Assembly (NCBI RefSeq): GCF_020172665.1
Contig: NZ_CP083985.1
Coordinates: 2,656,123-2,720,122 of the forward strand
Direction: 5' to 3'
DNA length: 64,000 nt
Origin: [Mycobacterium] zoologicum
Lineage (GTDB): Bacteria; Actinomycetota; Actinomycetes; Mycobacteriales; Mycobacteriaceae
Positions 55,764 to 64,000 of this stretch are shown one piece after another. The translations under genes and the position numbers were made by a program. The notes under the pieces were generated by a model, which saw only the letters and a list, made by a program, of their open reading frames with translations, was not told the DNA's origin and did no database searches. Numbering within the stretch: the first letter of the stretch is position 1; every line of letters starts with the position of its first letter.

Positions 55764-56207
55764 ATGCACGCTGAGGAGATTGCCGAGGAATACCCGGTGG
55801 TAACCGTCGACTCCGAGGCACTGGAGGCGGCCAGGCTGCTGGCCGAACACCGGTTGCCGGGCCTGGTGGTGACCGATCAGACTGGCATGCCGTACGCGGT
55901 GCTGCCGGCCTCGCAGGTGGTGCGGTTCATCGTGCCGGGCTACGTACAGGACGACCCGTCGCTGGCCGGGGTGCTCAGCGAGACCGCGGCCGATCGGGTC
56001 GCCGAGAAACTGCACGGCAAGACGGTGCGCGACGTTTTGCCTGAACACCAGCATGATGTGCCGTCCGCGGGAGCCGCCGACACCCTGGTCGAAGTGGCCT
56101 CCACCATGGCCAGACTGCGCACCCCGCTGATCGCCGTCGTCAAGGACGGTAAACTGCACGGCGTGATCACCGCGTCGCAGTTGCTGGCCGCAGCCCTAGA
56201 AGTCTGA
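55764..56207 (+). CDS. Two-CBS-domain protein (Rv2683-like)
   Basis: The 147 residues are two CBS motifs (about residues 5-65 and 85-145; [19 protein letters not shown] and [17 protein letters not shown]), which usually bind adenine nucleotides. It lies four bases ahead of an ion-transporter-like gene and may sense energy state for it. Shorter than the length I recall for Rv2683, at its N-terminus. Confidence 0.85.
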   Translation: MHAEEIAEEYPVVTVDSEALEAARLLAEHRLPGLVVTDQTGMPYAVLPASQVVRFIVPGYVQDDPSLAGVLSETAADRVAEKLHGKTVRDVLPEHQHDVPSAGAADTLVEVASTMARLRTPLIAVVKDGKLHGVITASQLLAAALEV

Positions 56208-56211
56208 TCGG

Positions 56212-57501
56212 GTGGCATTTCTGGCGGTGGCGGTCTTTCTGACCGCCTATGCGTTCATAGCCGCCGACCGCATCAACAAGACGCTGGTTGCGCTGGCGGG
56301 CGCGGCTGCCGTGGTGATCCTGCCGGTCATCTCCTCCGACGACATCTTCTACTCCCGCGAGACCGGCATCGACTGGGATGTCATCTTCCTGCTGCTGGGC
56401 ATGATGATCATCGTCAGCGTGCTGCGCCAGACCGGCGTTTTCGAGTATGTCGCGATCTGGGCGGCCAAGCGCGCCAACGGTTCTCCGCTGCGGATCATGA
56501 TCCTGCTGGTGCTGGTGACGGCGGTCGCATCGGCACTGCTGGACAACGTCACCACCGTGCTGCTGATCGCCCCGGTAACCCTGCTGGTCTGCGACCGGCT
56601 CGAGATCAACCCCGCGCCCTACCTGATGGCCGAGGTGTTCGCCTCCAACATCGGCGGGGCCGCCACCCTGGTCGGCGATCCGCCCAACATCATCATCGCC
56701 AGCCGAGCCGGGCTGACATTCAACGCCTTCCTGGTGCACCTGGCGCCGATCGTGGCCATTGTGCTGGTCGTGTTCATCGTCATGCTGCGTTGGCTGTTCC
56801 GCGGATCGTTCACCGTGAATCCCGACCGGGTCGCCGACGTGATGGCACTCGAGGAACGCGAGGCGATCCGCGATCGCGGCCTGTTGATCAAGTGCGGCGT
56901 GGTGCTGACCGCGGTTTTCGTCGGGTTTCTGGGTCACGGGGCCCTGCACCTGGAACCATCCGTGGTCGCACTGCTGGGCGCCGGCGTACTGATCGTGATC
57001 TCCAAGATGGAGCGCTCGGACTACCTGTCCGGTGTGGAGTGGGAGACGTTGCTGTTCTTCGCCGGCCTGTTCGTGATGGTCGGCGCGCTGGTGGACACCG
57101 GTGCGATCGGCGCACTGGCCCGGACCGCCACCGACATCACCGGCGGCAACGCGGTGCTGACCACGCTGGGAATCCTCGGTGTCTCGGCACCGGTGTCCGG
57201 GATCATCGACAACATCCCCTATGTCGCCACCATGACTCCGATCGTGGCCGAGCTGAGCACCACACTTCCCAACGACCTGCACCCGGACGCACTGTGGTGG
57301 GCGCTGGCGCTCGGGGCCGACTTCGGCGGCAACCTCACCGCGGTGGGTGCCAGCGCCAACGTGGTAATGCTCGGAATCGCCCGTCGCGCAGGGAATCCCA
57401 TCACATTCTGGGAGTTCACCCGCAAGGGCATCGTGGTCACCGCGGTCTCGGTTGCGCTCGCAGCGCTGTATCTGTGGTTGCGCTACTTCGTGTTCGGCTG
57501 A
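56212..57501 (+). CDS. ArsB/NhaD-type transporter (Rv2684/Rv2685-like)
   Basis: The 429-residue membrane protein has about eleven hydrophobic segments and the ion-transporter signature ([50 protein letters not shown]). It belongs to the ion transporter superfamily containing ArsB, NhaD and CitM. M. tuberculosis has two tandem copies here (arsA, arsB1); only one is present. No arsenate reductase or ArsR gene is near, so arsenite export is unproven. The GTG start follows the CBS gene by four bases. Confidence 0.87.
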   Translation: MAFLAVAVFLTAYAFIAADRINKTLVALAGAAAVVILPVISSDDIFYSRETGIDWDVIFLLLGMMIIVSVLRQTGVFEYVAIWAAKRANGSPLRIMILLVLVTAVASALLDNVTTVLLIAPVTLLVCDRLEINPAPYLMAEVFASNIGGAATLVGDPPNIIIASRAGLTFNAFLVHLAPIVAIVLVVFIVMLRWLFRGSFTVNPDRVADVMALEEREAIRDRGLLIKCGVVLTAVFVGFLGHGALHLEPSVVALLGAGVLIVISKMERSDYLSGVEWETLLFFAGLFVMVGALVDTGAIGALARTATDITGGNAVLTTLGILGVSAPVSGIIDNIPYVATMTPIVAELSTTLPNDLHPDALWWALALGADFGGNLTAVGASANVVMLGIARRAGNPITFWEFTRKGIVVTAVSVALAALYLWLRYFVFG

Positions 57502-57509
57502 GCGCCCCG

Positions 57510-58685
57510 TCAGCGGGTCAGCACTGCCACGCACTCCACGTGATGGGTGAGCGGAAACGCGTCGAACACCCGGATCGCCTCCACGGCATACCCGCTTCTG
57601 CGATACAGGCCGATGTCGCGGGCGAACGAGGCCGCCTCACAACCGATGTGCACAATGCGTGGCACGTCCGCGGCGGCCAGCGCCTCGATCACCTCGCGCC
57701 CGGCCCCGGCACGCGGCGGGTCCAGCACAGCGACATCGGCACCGGACTGCGCGTCGGCCAAGACCCGGCGCACCGAGTCGGTGCGCACCGAGATCTGCGG
57801 CAGGTCTGCCAGCGCGACCCGGGCGGCACCGGTTGCGGCGCGGGACGTGTCGGCGCTGATCACCTTGCCCGACTCCCCCACCGCCTCGGCCAGCGCCGCG
57901 GCGAAGATCCCGGCCCCACCGTAGAGATCCCATGCGGTCATCCCGGCCTCGGCCTGCGCCCATTGCGCCACCAGGCCGCTGTAGAGCGCGGCCGCCCGCC
58001 GATGCGCCTGCCAGAACGATGTGACCGGGATCTGCCAGCGGCGCCGCCCGACCCACTGGGTGGCGTGATAGTCGCCCTCGATGACCTCCGGTCGATGATC
58101 ACGCCCGGTGCTCACCACATGCCGGACGCCGTCGTCGTCGGCCACCACGTGCAGGTGGTCACCGGGCCGCCAGGTCTGCTCGGCCAGGCCCTTGATCATC
58201 CCGGCCGGCAGCTGCCCGCAACGCAGGTCACAGACCAGCTCATCACTGTGATAGCGGTGGAACCCGGCCCGCCCGTCGGCGCCGACCTCCAACCGGACCC
58301 GGCTTCGCCATCCGGTGGCTCCGTCGTCCCCGAGGGATTCTGCAGCGCCCTGCCACTGATGCCCGCCGATCCGGGCCAGCTGGTTGGCGACCACCTCGCC
58401 CTTCAGGCCGCGGGCCACCACCGGGTCGGCAAACGCCAGGTCGCAGCATCCGGCACCGTCCACCCCGGCGATCGGGCACAGCGAGGGCACCCGGCCGTCC
58501 GCGGGATCGAGCACCTCGATGGTCTCGGCGTGCCAGTACGAGCCCCGCTGCGCGGTGATGCGCGCCCGCACCCGCTCTCCGGGCAGCGCATAGCGCACGA
58601 AGATCACCCGGCCTTCATGGCGGGCCACACAACTGCCGCCGTTCGCGGGAGCCTCGGCGACCAGGGTCAGCTGATGTTCGTTCAC
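57510..58685 (-). CDS. TrmA/RumA-family RNA (uracil-5) methyltransferase
   Basis: SAM-dependent C5 methylation of uridine in tRNA or rRNA. The 391-residue protein has a TRAM domain at the N-terminus, cysteines of a possible Fe-S site (SLCPIAGVDGAGCCDLAF), SAM motif DLYGGAGIFAAAL, the DPPRAGAG segment, the catalytic cysteine in VHIGCEAAS and the final glutamate HHVECVAVL. GTG 58685 overlaps the transporter stop by GTGA. Rv2689c counterpart; the exact target base is unknown. Confidence 0.9.
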   Translation of the reverse strand: MNEHQLTLVAEAPANGGSCVARHEGRVIFVRYALPGERVRARITAQRGSYWHAETIEVLDPADGRVPSLCPIAGVDGAGCCDLAFADPVVARGLKGEVVANQLARIGGHQWQGAAESLGDDGATGWRSRVRLEVGADGRAGFHRYHSDELVCDLRCGQLPAGMIKGLAEQTWRPGDHLHVVADDDGVRHVVSTGRDHRPEVIEGDYHATQWVGRRRWQIPVTSFWQAHRRAAALYSGLVAQWAQAEAGMTAWDLYGGAGIFAAALAEAVGESGKVISADTSRAATGAARVALADLPQISVRTDSVRRVLADAQSGADVAVLDPPRAGAGREVIEALAAADVPRIVHIGCEAASFARDIGLYRRSGYAVEAIRVFDAFPLTHHVECVAVLTR

Positions 58686-60679
58686 TCCATGAATCCTCGT
58701 CGGGCGTCGCCGGGCGCGTGATGCGGCGCCAGCACCTTGCGCCGCTCCGAGGAGTTCAGCTGCCAGGGCACCGACGTCACCATCACCTGCGGCATGAACA
58801 GCAGCCGGGTCTTGAGCCGTAGCGCACTCTGGTTGTGCAGCACCTGTTCCCACCAGTGGCCCACCACATACTCGGGGATGTAGACGGTCACCACCGTACG
58901 CGGCGACTCCTTGCTGATGCGTTTGACGTAGTCGAGCACCGGGCGGGTGACCTCGCGATACGGCGACGCGATCACCTTGAGCGGCACGGTGATGTCGCTG
59001 TCCTCCCAGTCCCGCACCAGCTTTCGGGTCTCGGTGTCGTCGACGCTGACGGTGATGGCCTCCAGGGCGTCCGGACGGGTCGCCCGCGCGTAGGCCAGCG
59101 CGCGCCGAGTCGGCAGGTGCAGCTTGGACACCAGGACGAGGGCGTGGTTGCGACTGGGCAGCACGGCCTCGTCCGCGGAGGCCGCGGTCTGTGCCTCCAA
59201 CTCCTGGCTGACCGCGTCGTAGTGCCGGCGGATCAGTTTCATCAGGGCGTACAGCACGGTCATCGCGACGATCGCGATCCACGCCCCGTCCAGGAACTTG
59301 GTGAGGACCACCACGATCAGCACCGAACCGGTGGCGATGAAGCCGATGGTGTTGACCACCCTGGACCGCATCATCTTGCTCCTGGCCGCTCGGTCGGTTT
59401 CGGTGCGCAGCAACCGGTTCCAGTGGATGACCATGCCGATCTGACTCAGCGTGAACGAGACGAACACCCCGACGATGTAGAGCTGAATCAGTGCCGTCAC
59501 CTCCGCGCCGAACGCCACGATGAAGGTGATGGCCACCACCGCCAGAAAGACGATGCCGTTGGAGAAGGCCAGCCGGTCGCCGCGGGTGTGCAACTGGCGC
59601 GGCAGGTAGGAGTCCTGGGCCAGGATCGACCCCAATACCGGGAACCCGTTGAACGCGGTGTTGGCGGCCAGCGCCAGGATCAGCGCCGTCACCCCCGCGA
59701 TAACCCACAGGCCGGGCGGAAATCCGCGAAACACCGTCTCGGCCAACTGGGCCAGCAGGGTCTTCTGGTCGTAGTCGGCCGGCGCACCGATCAGCTGCTC
59801 GTGCGGGCGGGCGGCGATCTTCACCCCGGTCTGGCCGGCCAGCACGATGATGCCCATCATCAGGGTGACCGCGATCCCGCCGAGCATGAGCAGCGTGGTG
59901 GCGGCGTTGCGCGACTTCGGTTTGCGGAAGGCCGGCACACCATTGCTGATCGCCTCCACCCCGGTCAGTGCCGCACAGCCCGAGGAAAACGATTTCGCCA
60001 CCAGGAACACCAGAGCCAGTCCGACCACCTCACCGTGCGCCGAGTGGATCTTGAACGACGCCGACTCGGCCCGCAGCGGGTGCCCCAGCACGAAGATCTG
60101 GAACAGCCCCCAGCCGAGCATGGCGAACACGCCGATCATGAACGCGTACGTCGGGATCGCGAACGCCGTCCCCGACTCCCGGATGCCACGCAGGTTGGCC
60201 GCGGCGACCACGATCACCGTCCCCACCGCGAAGACGACCTTGTGCTCGGCGATGTAGGGTATCGCCGATCCGATGTTGGCGATCCCCGCCGAGATCGAAA
60301 CTGCAACGGTCAGAACGTAATCCACCATCAACGCACTGGCCACCGTCAGCCCCGCGGCGGCCCCGAGGTTGGTGGTGACCACCTCGTAGTCGCCGCCTCC
60401 GGACGGGTAGGCGTGCACGTTCTGGCGGTAGCTGGCCACCACCGTCATGAACACGAACGCCACCGCCAGACCCACCCAGGGCGTCATCCGGTAGGCGGTG
60501 ATGCCCGCCACCGACAGCACCAGGAAGACCTCTTCGGGCCCGTAGGCCACCGAAGACAGCGCATCGGAGGCGAACACCGGCAGAGCGACACGCTTGGGCA
60601 ACAGGGTGTGGCTGAGCCTGTCGCTGCGAAACGGCCGGCCCAGAAGCAACCGGCGCGCGGCCGTGGAAATCTTCGACAC
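58682..60679 (-). CDS. APC-superfamily transporter, KimA-like (Rv2690c)
   Basis: The 665 residues comprise about twelve transmembrane helices (residues 40-480) and a soluble C-terminal UspA-like tail (about 520-660, RNHALVLVSKLHLPTRRALAYAR). This layout and motifs such as LPVFASDALSSVAYG and FPVLGSILAQDSYLPRQ fit the YdaO/KimA group, in which KimA is a potassium importer. GTG 60679 is chosen; the frame to 61207 runs antisense through ceoB. It is divergent, by 66 bases, from the two TrkA-like genes ceoB-ceoC, which supports a potassium role. No c-di-AMP riboswitch can fit there. Confidence 0.85.
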   Translation of the reverse strand: MSKISTAARRLLLGRPFRSDRLSHTLLPKRVALPVFASDALSSVAYGPEEVFLVLSVAGITAYRMTPWVGLAVAFVFMTVVASYRQNVHAYPSGGGDYEVVTTNLGAAAGLTVASALMVDYVLTVAVSISAGIANIGSAIPYIAEHKVVFAVGTVIVVAAANLRGIRESGTAFAIPTYAFMIGVFAMLGWGLFQIFVLGHPLRAESASFKIHSAHGEVVGLALVFLVAKSFSSGCAALTGVEAISNGVPAFRKPKSRNAATTLLMLGGIAVTLMMGIIVLAGQTGVKIAARPHEQLIGAPADYDQKTLLAQLAETVFRGFPPGLWVIAGVTALILALAANTAFNGFPVLGSILAQDSYLPRQLHTRGDRLAFSNGIVFLAVVAITFIVAFGAEVTALIQLYIVGVFVSFTLSQIGMVIHWNRLLRTETDRAARSKMMRSRVVNTIGFIATGSVLIVVVLTKFLDGAWIAIVAMTVLYALMKLIRRHYDAVSQELEAQTAASADEAVLPSRNHALVLVSKLHLPTRRALAYARATRPDALEAITVSVDDTETRKLVRDWEDSDITVPLKVIASPYREVTRPVLDYVKRISKESPRTVVTVYIPEYVVGHWWEQVLHNQSALRLKTRLLFMPQVMVTSVPWQLNSSERRKVLAPHHAPGDARRGFME

Positions 60680-60745
60680 GAGAGCCAAGGGTAAGGCAGC
60701 GCGGCGATGCCGGTAGCGTTCACCGAATACGAAAGGACCATGCAC

Positions 60746-61417
60746 GTGCGGGTAGTTGTGATGGGATGCGGCCGGGTCGGCGCCTCGGTGGCCGACGGGC
60801 TTTCCCGGATCGGCCACGAGGTCGCCATCATCGATCGTGACAGCGCTGCGTTCAACCGTCTCAGCCCGGAATTCAACGGCGAGCGGGTGCTGGGCATGGG
60901 ATTCGACCGCGACGTGCTGCTGCGGGCCGGCATCGAGGACGCGGGCGCGTTCGCCGCGGTGTCCTCGGGTGACAATTCGAACATCATCGCGGCGCGGCTG
61001 GCCCGCGAGACGTTCGGTGTGTCGCGGGTGGTCGCCCGTATCTACGACGCCAAGCGCGCCGCGGTCTACGAGCGCCTGGGCATTCCCACCATCGCCACCG
61101 TGCCCTGGACCACCGACCGGTTGCTCGACGCGTTGACCCGCGAAAGCGAGACCACCAAGTGGCGCGACCCGACCGGGACGGTGGCGGTGGCCGAGGTCGT
61201 CCTGCACGAGGACTGGATCGGCCGCCCCGTCACCGATCTGGAGGCGTCCGTGAACGCCCGGGTGGCGTTTTTGATCCGGTTCGGCACCGGGATCCTGCCC
61301 GAGCCCAAAACGGTCATCCAGGCCAGCGATCAGGTCTACATCGTCGCGGTGTCCGGCCGAGTCGCCGAGTCCATCGCGATCGCCGCGCTGCCGCCCAGCG
61401 AGGATCTGGACAAATGA
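60746..61417 (+). CDS. ceoB: CeoB, TrkA-type potassium-uptake regulatory protein
   Basis: NAD-binding RCK domain (VVVMGCGRVGASVADGLSRI, with the acidic end IIDRD) followed by a TrkA-C domain. GTG 60746 has AAAGGA eight bases upstream; an ATG six bases earlier is too close to that site. The 223 residues match Rv2691. With CeoC it probably forms a gating ring for a K+ transporter, perhaps the divergent KimA-like one. Confidence 0.93.
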   Translation: MRVVVMGCGRVGASVADGLSRIGHEVAIIDRDSAAFNRLSPEFNGERVLGMGFDRDVLLRAGIEDAGAFAAVSSGDNSNIIAARLARETFGVSRVVARIYDAKRAAVYERLGIPTIATVPWTTDRLLDALTRESETTKWRDPTGTVAVAEVVLHEDWIGRPVTDLEASVNARVAFLIRFGTGILPEPKTVIQASDQVYIVAVSGRVAESIAIAALPPSEDLDK

Positions 61418-62076
61418 AGGTCGCGGTAGCCGGGGCCGGAGCCGTCGGCCGTTCCATCGCCCGTGAGCTGCTCGACAGCGACCATCAGGTGACGTTGATC
61501 GAGCGCAATCCCGATCACATCGCCGTCGAGGACATCTCAGACGCGCAGTGGCACCTCGGTGACGCCTGCGAGCTGAGCCTGCTGGAGTCGGTGCACCTGG
61601 AGTCCTTCGACGTCGTCATCGCCGCCACCGGCGACGACAAGGCCAACGTGGTGCTGTCGCTGTTGGCCAAGACCGAATTCGCGGTGCCGCGGGTGGTGGC
61701 CCGGGTCAACGATCCCCGTAACGAATGGCTGTTCACCGACGCCTGGGGCGTCGACGTGGCGGTGTCCACCCCGCGCATGCTGGCCTCACTGGTCGAGGAG
61801 GCCGTCGCAGTCGGTGACCTGGTGCGGCTGATGGAGTTCCGCAAGGGCCAGGCCAATCTGCTGGAGATCACCCTGCCCGACGACACCCCGTGGGGCGGCA
61901 AGCCGGTGCGTAAGCTCACGCTGCCTCGCGACGCCGCGCTGGTGACGATCCTGCGTGGGACGCGGGTGATCGTGCCGCAGGACGACGAGCCGCTCGAAGG
62001 CGGCGACGAGCTGCTGTTCGTCGCGACCTCCGGTGTGGAGGACGAACTGCGCGAGTTGCTGCTACCCGCGCACTGA
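61414..62076 (+). CDS. ceoC: CeoC, TrkA-type potassium-uptake regulatory protein
   Basis: Second RCK protein of the pair: KVAVAGAGAVGRSIARELL Rossmann motif, then a TrkA-C domain (PWGGKPVRKLTLPRDAALV). The 220 residues equal Rv2692. It overlaps ceoB by ATGA and the convergent DUF3159 gene by 15 bases. Confidence 0.94.
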   Translation: MKVAVAGAGAVGRSIARELLDSDHQVTLIERNPDHIAVEDISDAQWHLGDACELSLLESVHLESFDVVIAATGDDKANVVLSLLAKTEFAVPRVVARVNDPRNEWLFTDAWGVDVAVSTPRMLASLVEEAVAVGDLVRLMEFRKGQANLLEITLPDDTPWGGKPVRKLTLPRDAALVTILRGTRVIVPQDDEPLEGGDELLFVATSGVEDELRELLLPAH

Positions 62077-62724
62077 GCTTTCGCGGTCGGCGCCTGGCGC
62101 GGGCTGGGCGTCATCCACGGCCCGCTGCACGTACTTGACCGCCAGGTAGGTCACCAGCGCCGCCACCGCGGTCAGCGGCCAGCCCATCGAGATGCGGGCC
62201 ACCCCCAGCCAGCCGGTCTGGTCGGCGTTGTAGAGCAACCGCTGCACCACGAAGCGGGCGCCGAACACCAGCACCCACACCAGGGTGGCGATGTCGTAGG
62301 CGTAGATCGCCGCGCGCAGCTCCCGCCACGCCGAGCCCTGGCCGCTGGCCCAGCTCCAGATGTAGCCGACCGCGGGACGGCGGACCAGTATCGAACCGGC
62401 GAACACCACCGCCCACCCCAGCGACGTCCAGATGCCGAGCAGGAAATACCCCTTGGAGTCACCCATCAGATAGGCGATCAGGGCACAGACGGCCACCCCG
62501 AAGAACCCCGACATCGCCGGCTGGGTGGACTCCCGGCGGATCAGCCGCCAGACCAGCACCGCGGCGGCGACGCCCAGCGCCGCGAAAACGGCGGCACGCA
62601 CTCCGAAGGCACTGGACACGGGCACGAACACCACCACCGGCAGTGACGAATAGATGAGCCCGGCCACGCCGCCGATCTGATCCAGAAGCCGCTGCGGCCC
62701 CTGGGCGTCGAAATCACCTGTCAC
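62062..62724 (-). CDS. DUF3159-family membrane protein (Rv2693c)
   Basis: The 220-residue protein has six hydrophobic segments and the conserved WSWASGQGSAWRELR and FGARFVVQRLLYNADQ. It is an actinobacterial family of unknown function next to the ceoBC genes. Its start overlaps the stop of the upstream OB-fold gene by ATGA, and its end overlaps ceoC by 15 bases on the other strand. Confidence 0.87.
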   Translation of the reverse strand: MTGDFDAQGPQRLLDQIGGVAGLIYSSLPVVVFVPVSSAFGVRAAVFAALGVAAAVLVWRLIRRESTQPAMSGFFGVAVCALIAYLMGDSKGYFLLGIWTSLGWAVVFAGSILVRRPAVGYIWSWASGQGSAWRELRAAIYAYDIATLVWVLVFGARFVVQRLLYNADQTGWLGVARISMGWPLTAVAALVTYLAVKYVQRAVDDAQPAPGADRESSVRG

Positions 62725-63092
62725 TGCTGGATTTCGTAATGGGGGTTGTAGATCGCCTTACAGCCGCTGTCGAGCTTGCCGAGTCGGCCGTGCACCCGCA
62801 GGGTGCGACCCGAGTCGATTCCGGGGATTCGCCGCTGCCCCAGCCAGACCAGGGTCACCGTGTCAGTACCGTCGAAGAGCTCGGCTCGAACACCGCCCAC
62901 ACAGCCCTTGGCGTTGGCCTCCACGCTGCGCAACACCCCCACCATGGTGACCTCTTGGCCACGTTGGCAGTCGATCGCGCGCTGCGCGCCGGTGTTAGCG
63001 GCTTCGTCGGAAAGCTCCTCAACGTCCTGCAGTTCGAGATCTTCCGTCAGCCGCCGCGTCAGCCGACGCAGATACCCTTTCGGCGCAGCCAT
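62721..63092 (-). CDS. OB-fold nucleic-acid-binding protein (Rv2694c)
   Basis: The 123-residue protein contains a single OB fold (residues 45-118: EVTMVGVLRSVEANAKG through TLRVHGRLGKLDSGCKAIYNP), as in the tRNA-anticodon/RecG type domain. It is coupled to the DUF3159 membrane gene. Function unknown; the fold suggests DNA or RNA binding. Confidence 0.87.
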   Translation of the reverse strand: MAAPKGYLRRLTRRLTEDLELQDVEELSDEAANTGAQRAIDCQRGQEVTMVGVLRSVEANAKGCVGGVRAELFDGTDTVTLVWLGQRRIPGIDSGRTLRVHGRLGKLDSGCKAIYNPHYEIQQ

Positions 63093-63140
63093 GCCCTCTC
63101 CTCATGTGTGTGCGACCGCTACGGTAGACCTGTTGATTAG

Positions 63141-63181
63141 CGAATGCCACATGACCCGGCACGATCATGGGGTGGCATTCG
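63141..63181. promoter_or_regulatory. 10-bp perfect inverted repeat around the Rv2695-like start
   Basis: CGAATGCCAC (63141-63150) and GTGGCATTCG (63172-63181) are exact reverse complements separated by 21 bases, bracketing both possible starts (ATG 63151 and GTG 63172). In DNA this could be an operator; in mRNA a stem that hides the GTG start. Confidence 0.55.
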
Positions 63182-63912
63182 ATCTACACGGCACGACGGC
63201 CGTTCTACTTCCGGGTACCGGATCCGACGACGACTACATCCGCCGGGTCTTTTCGGCACCGTTGCAGCAGGTAGGCGCCGGATTGATCGCACCCCGACCC
63301 GAACCTGACCGGCTGATCGCCGGGTACCTGGCGGCGCTGGACGACGCGGCGGCCCGGTCGGGGCCGATCATCGCCGGCGGCGTGTCGATCGGAGCGGCGG
63401 TGGCCGCCGCCTGGGCGCTGCAGCATCCCCGGCAAGTGGTCGCGGTTCTGGCCGCGCTACCGGCCTGGTCGGGTACACCCGACGGAGCCCCGGCCGCCCA
63501 GGCCGCCCGTTTCAGCGCCGGGCAGTTGCGCCGCGACGGGTTGGCGGCCGTGGTCGCCGAGATGCGGGCGTCCAGCCCGGCCTGGCTCGGCGATGAGCTG
63601 ACCCGCTCCTGGACCGCGCAGTGGCCGCAGCTGCCCGATGCGCTGGAGCAGGCCGCTGCCTATGTGGCGCCGACGCTCACCGAGCTGGGGAAGCTGTCGG
63701 TACCGATGGGTGTGGCTGCCGCCGTCGACGACCTCGTTCATCCGCTGCCGGTAGCCGCCGAATGGGCCGACGCCGCTCCGCGGGCCGCGCTGTGCACGGT
63801 GACGCTCGATGAGATGGGCGCCGATCCAACGGTATTGGGCGCCGCCTCCCTGACCGCGCTGGGCCAAGCCTCCCTAGACGGTATGGGGGGCTGGGGCCTC
63901 ACTCACATGTGA
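63151..63912 (+). CDS. Alpha/beta-hydrolase-like protein (Rv2695-like)
   Basis: The 253-residue protein has an alpha/beta-hydrolase layout: TTAVLLPGTGSDDDYIRR at the oxyanion side and the nucleophile elbow GGVSIGAAVAAAWAL with serine present. A C-terminal VDDLVHPLPVAAEW may hold the acid. The C-terminal ten or so residues (GMGGWGLTHM) look unlike a normal end and may be encoded by the left edge of the IS element that follows. The start could also be GTG 63172. Confidence 0.8.
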   Translation: MTRHDHGVAFDLHGTTAVLLPGTGSDDDYIRRVFSAPLQQVGAGLIAPRPEPDRLIAGYLAALDDAAARSGPIIAGGVSIGAAVAAAWALQHPRQVVAVLAALPAWSGTPDGAPAAQAARFSAGQLRRDGLAAVVAEMRASSPAWLGDELTRSWTAQWPQLPDALEQAAAYVAPTLTELGKLSVPMGVAAAVDDLVHPLPVAAEWADAAPRAALCTVTLDEMGADPTVLGAASLTALGQASLDGMGGWGLTHM

Positions 63913-63975
63913 ACGTGGGTTGCCGACAGGAATCAGGTCCTGGCCGGTAGAGCCACAAGATGTGGGAGGCCCCAG
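63891..63975. mobile_element. Left-end region of an IS110-family element
   Basis: CTGGGGCCTC (63891-63900) and GAGGCCCCAG (63966-63975) form a perfect 10-bp inverted repeat over 65 bases directly in front of the transposase start. IS110-family elements carry a non-coding left end between the element edge and the gene that encodes the bridge RNA. The exact element edge is not visible and may lie inside the preceding gene. Confidence 0.5.
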
Positions 63976-64000
63976 TGAAGGTTCAGCGTACGAGTGTTGG
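63975..64000 (+). CDS. IS110-family transposase (5' end only)
   Basis: GTG 63975 opens a frame VKVQRTSVG that continues past the window. This matches the usual start of mycobacterial IS110-family (IS116/IS110/IS902) transposases, which go on to the DEDD motif LDVHA. A GGGAGG sequence eight bases upstream can serve as ribosome binding site. Only nine codons are visible, so identification relies on this short signature and the structured leader. Confidence 0.6.

Noticed and set aside
56790..58721. A 643-codon plus-strand frame across the ArsB-like and TrmA-like genes
   Set aside because: It is a high-GC shadow frame overlapping two well-supported genes, with arginine- and glycine-rich nonsense composition.
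58686..59708. A 732-codon minus-strand frame giving an N-terminally extended TrmA-like protein
   Set aside because: The extension runs out of frame through the coding region of the transporter gene, and the GTG at 58685 gives a protein of normal family length.
60680..60745. A c-di-AMP (ydaO) riboswitch before the KimA-like transporter
   Set aside because: Only 66 bases separate the transporter start from ceoB, too short for that riboswitch.

Overview
The window is high-GC mycobacterial DNA. Gene order follows the M. tuberculosis H37Rv chromosome over long stretches (Rv numbers are from memory). It contains a PGRS-repeat protein, an MPT64 homologue, PimA/PatA/PgsA, AftC and a ClpC2 homologue. 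It looks like a Mycobacterium sensu lato of a slow-growing or M. terrae-type lineage; the species cannot be fixed from the sequence. Layout: 1-12.7 kb, minus strand, is ruvA(partial)-ruvC with a LexA box, a sulfotransferase, yebC, pdxT-tesB-pdxS, a zinc alcohol dehydrogenase, a NUDIX/membrane pair, the phosphatidylinositol-mannoside operon pimA-patA-pgsA-HIT, and thrS (Rv2593c to Rv2614c order). 12.8-21.1 kb holds a less syntenic set: a hotdog thioesterase, DoxX, a nitronate-monooxygenase-like enzyme, a cupin, an SufR-like regulator overlapping the ferredoxin gene fdxA, a FadD, DedA and MPT64. 40.0-63.9 kb returns to conserved order (Rv2667 to Rv2695): tRNAs, clpC2, zapE, ribD, aftC, msrB, the heme genes hemQ-hemY-hemE, an RNase D-like exonuclease, dxs, a KimA-like transporter next to ceoB-ceoC. 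The window ends in the start of an IS110-family transposase. || The centre (21,181-40,107) is an integrated element of 18.9 kb. A 49-bp direct repeat of the 3' part of tRNA-Val(CAC) bounds it. The intact tRNA is at the right end, next to a tyrosine integrase and an overlapping small excisionase. An 18-bp sequence differing at one base is present just inside both ends, as expected of arm-type integrase sites. A copy of a structured ~185-nt repeat lies towards each end in opposite orientation, with compensatory changes in its stem. The same tRNA cluster hosts the phiRv2 prophage in M. tuberculosis (from memory), so this is probably an insertion hotspot. No capsid, terminase, replication or conjugation gene was seen. 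|| The cargo of the element is mixed. It carries an IetAS-type pair (AAA+ ATPase plus subtilisin-like protease, a known plasmid-stability/anti-phage system), a GntR/HutC regulator with CTAG-N4-CTAG boxes, and a GjpA-type porin gene whose start is put out of frame by a 13-nt G tract (possible phase switch). It also carries an exported PGRS protein without a PE domain, a sulfotransferase (near-copy of the one at 1.1-1.9 kb), two fatty-acyl-AMP-ligase-like genes of which one is truncated and the other lacks the usual catalytic lysine, and full-length dprA and yifB/comM, which are ordinarily core genes. || Other points of note are a one-codon (TAG) split between a membrane domain and a NUDIX domain that appear fused in M. 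tuberculosis Rv2609c, a Rv2672-type hydrolase with Asn at the nucleophile position, and several inverted repeats that look like operators upstream of doxX, clpC2 and the Rv2695 homologue.
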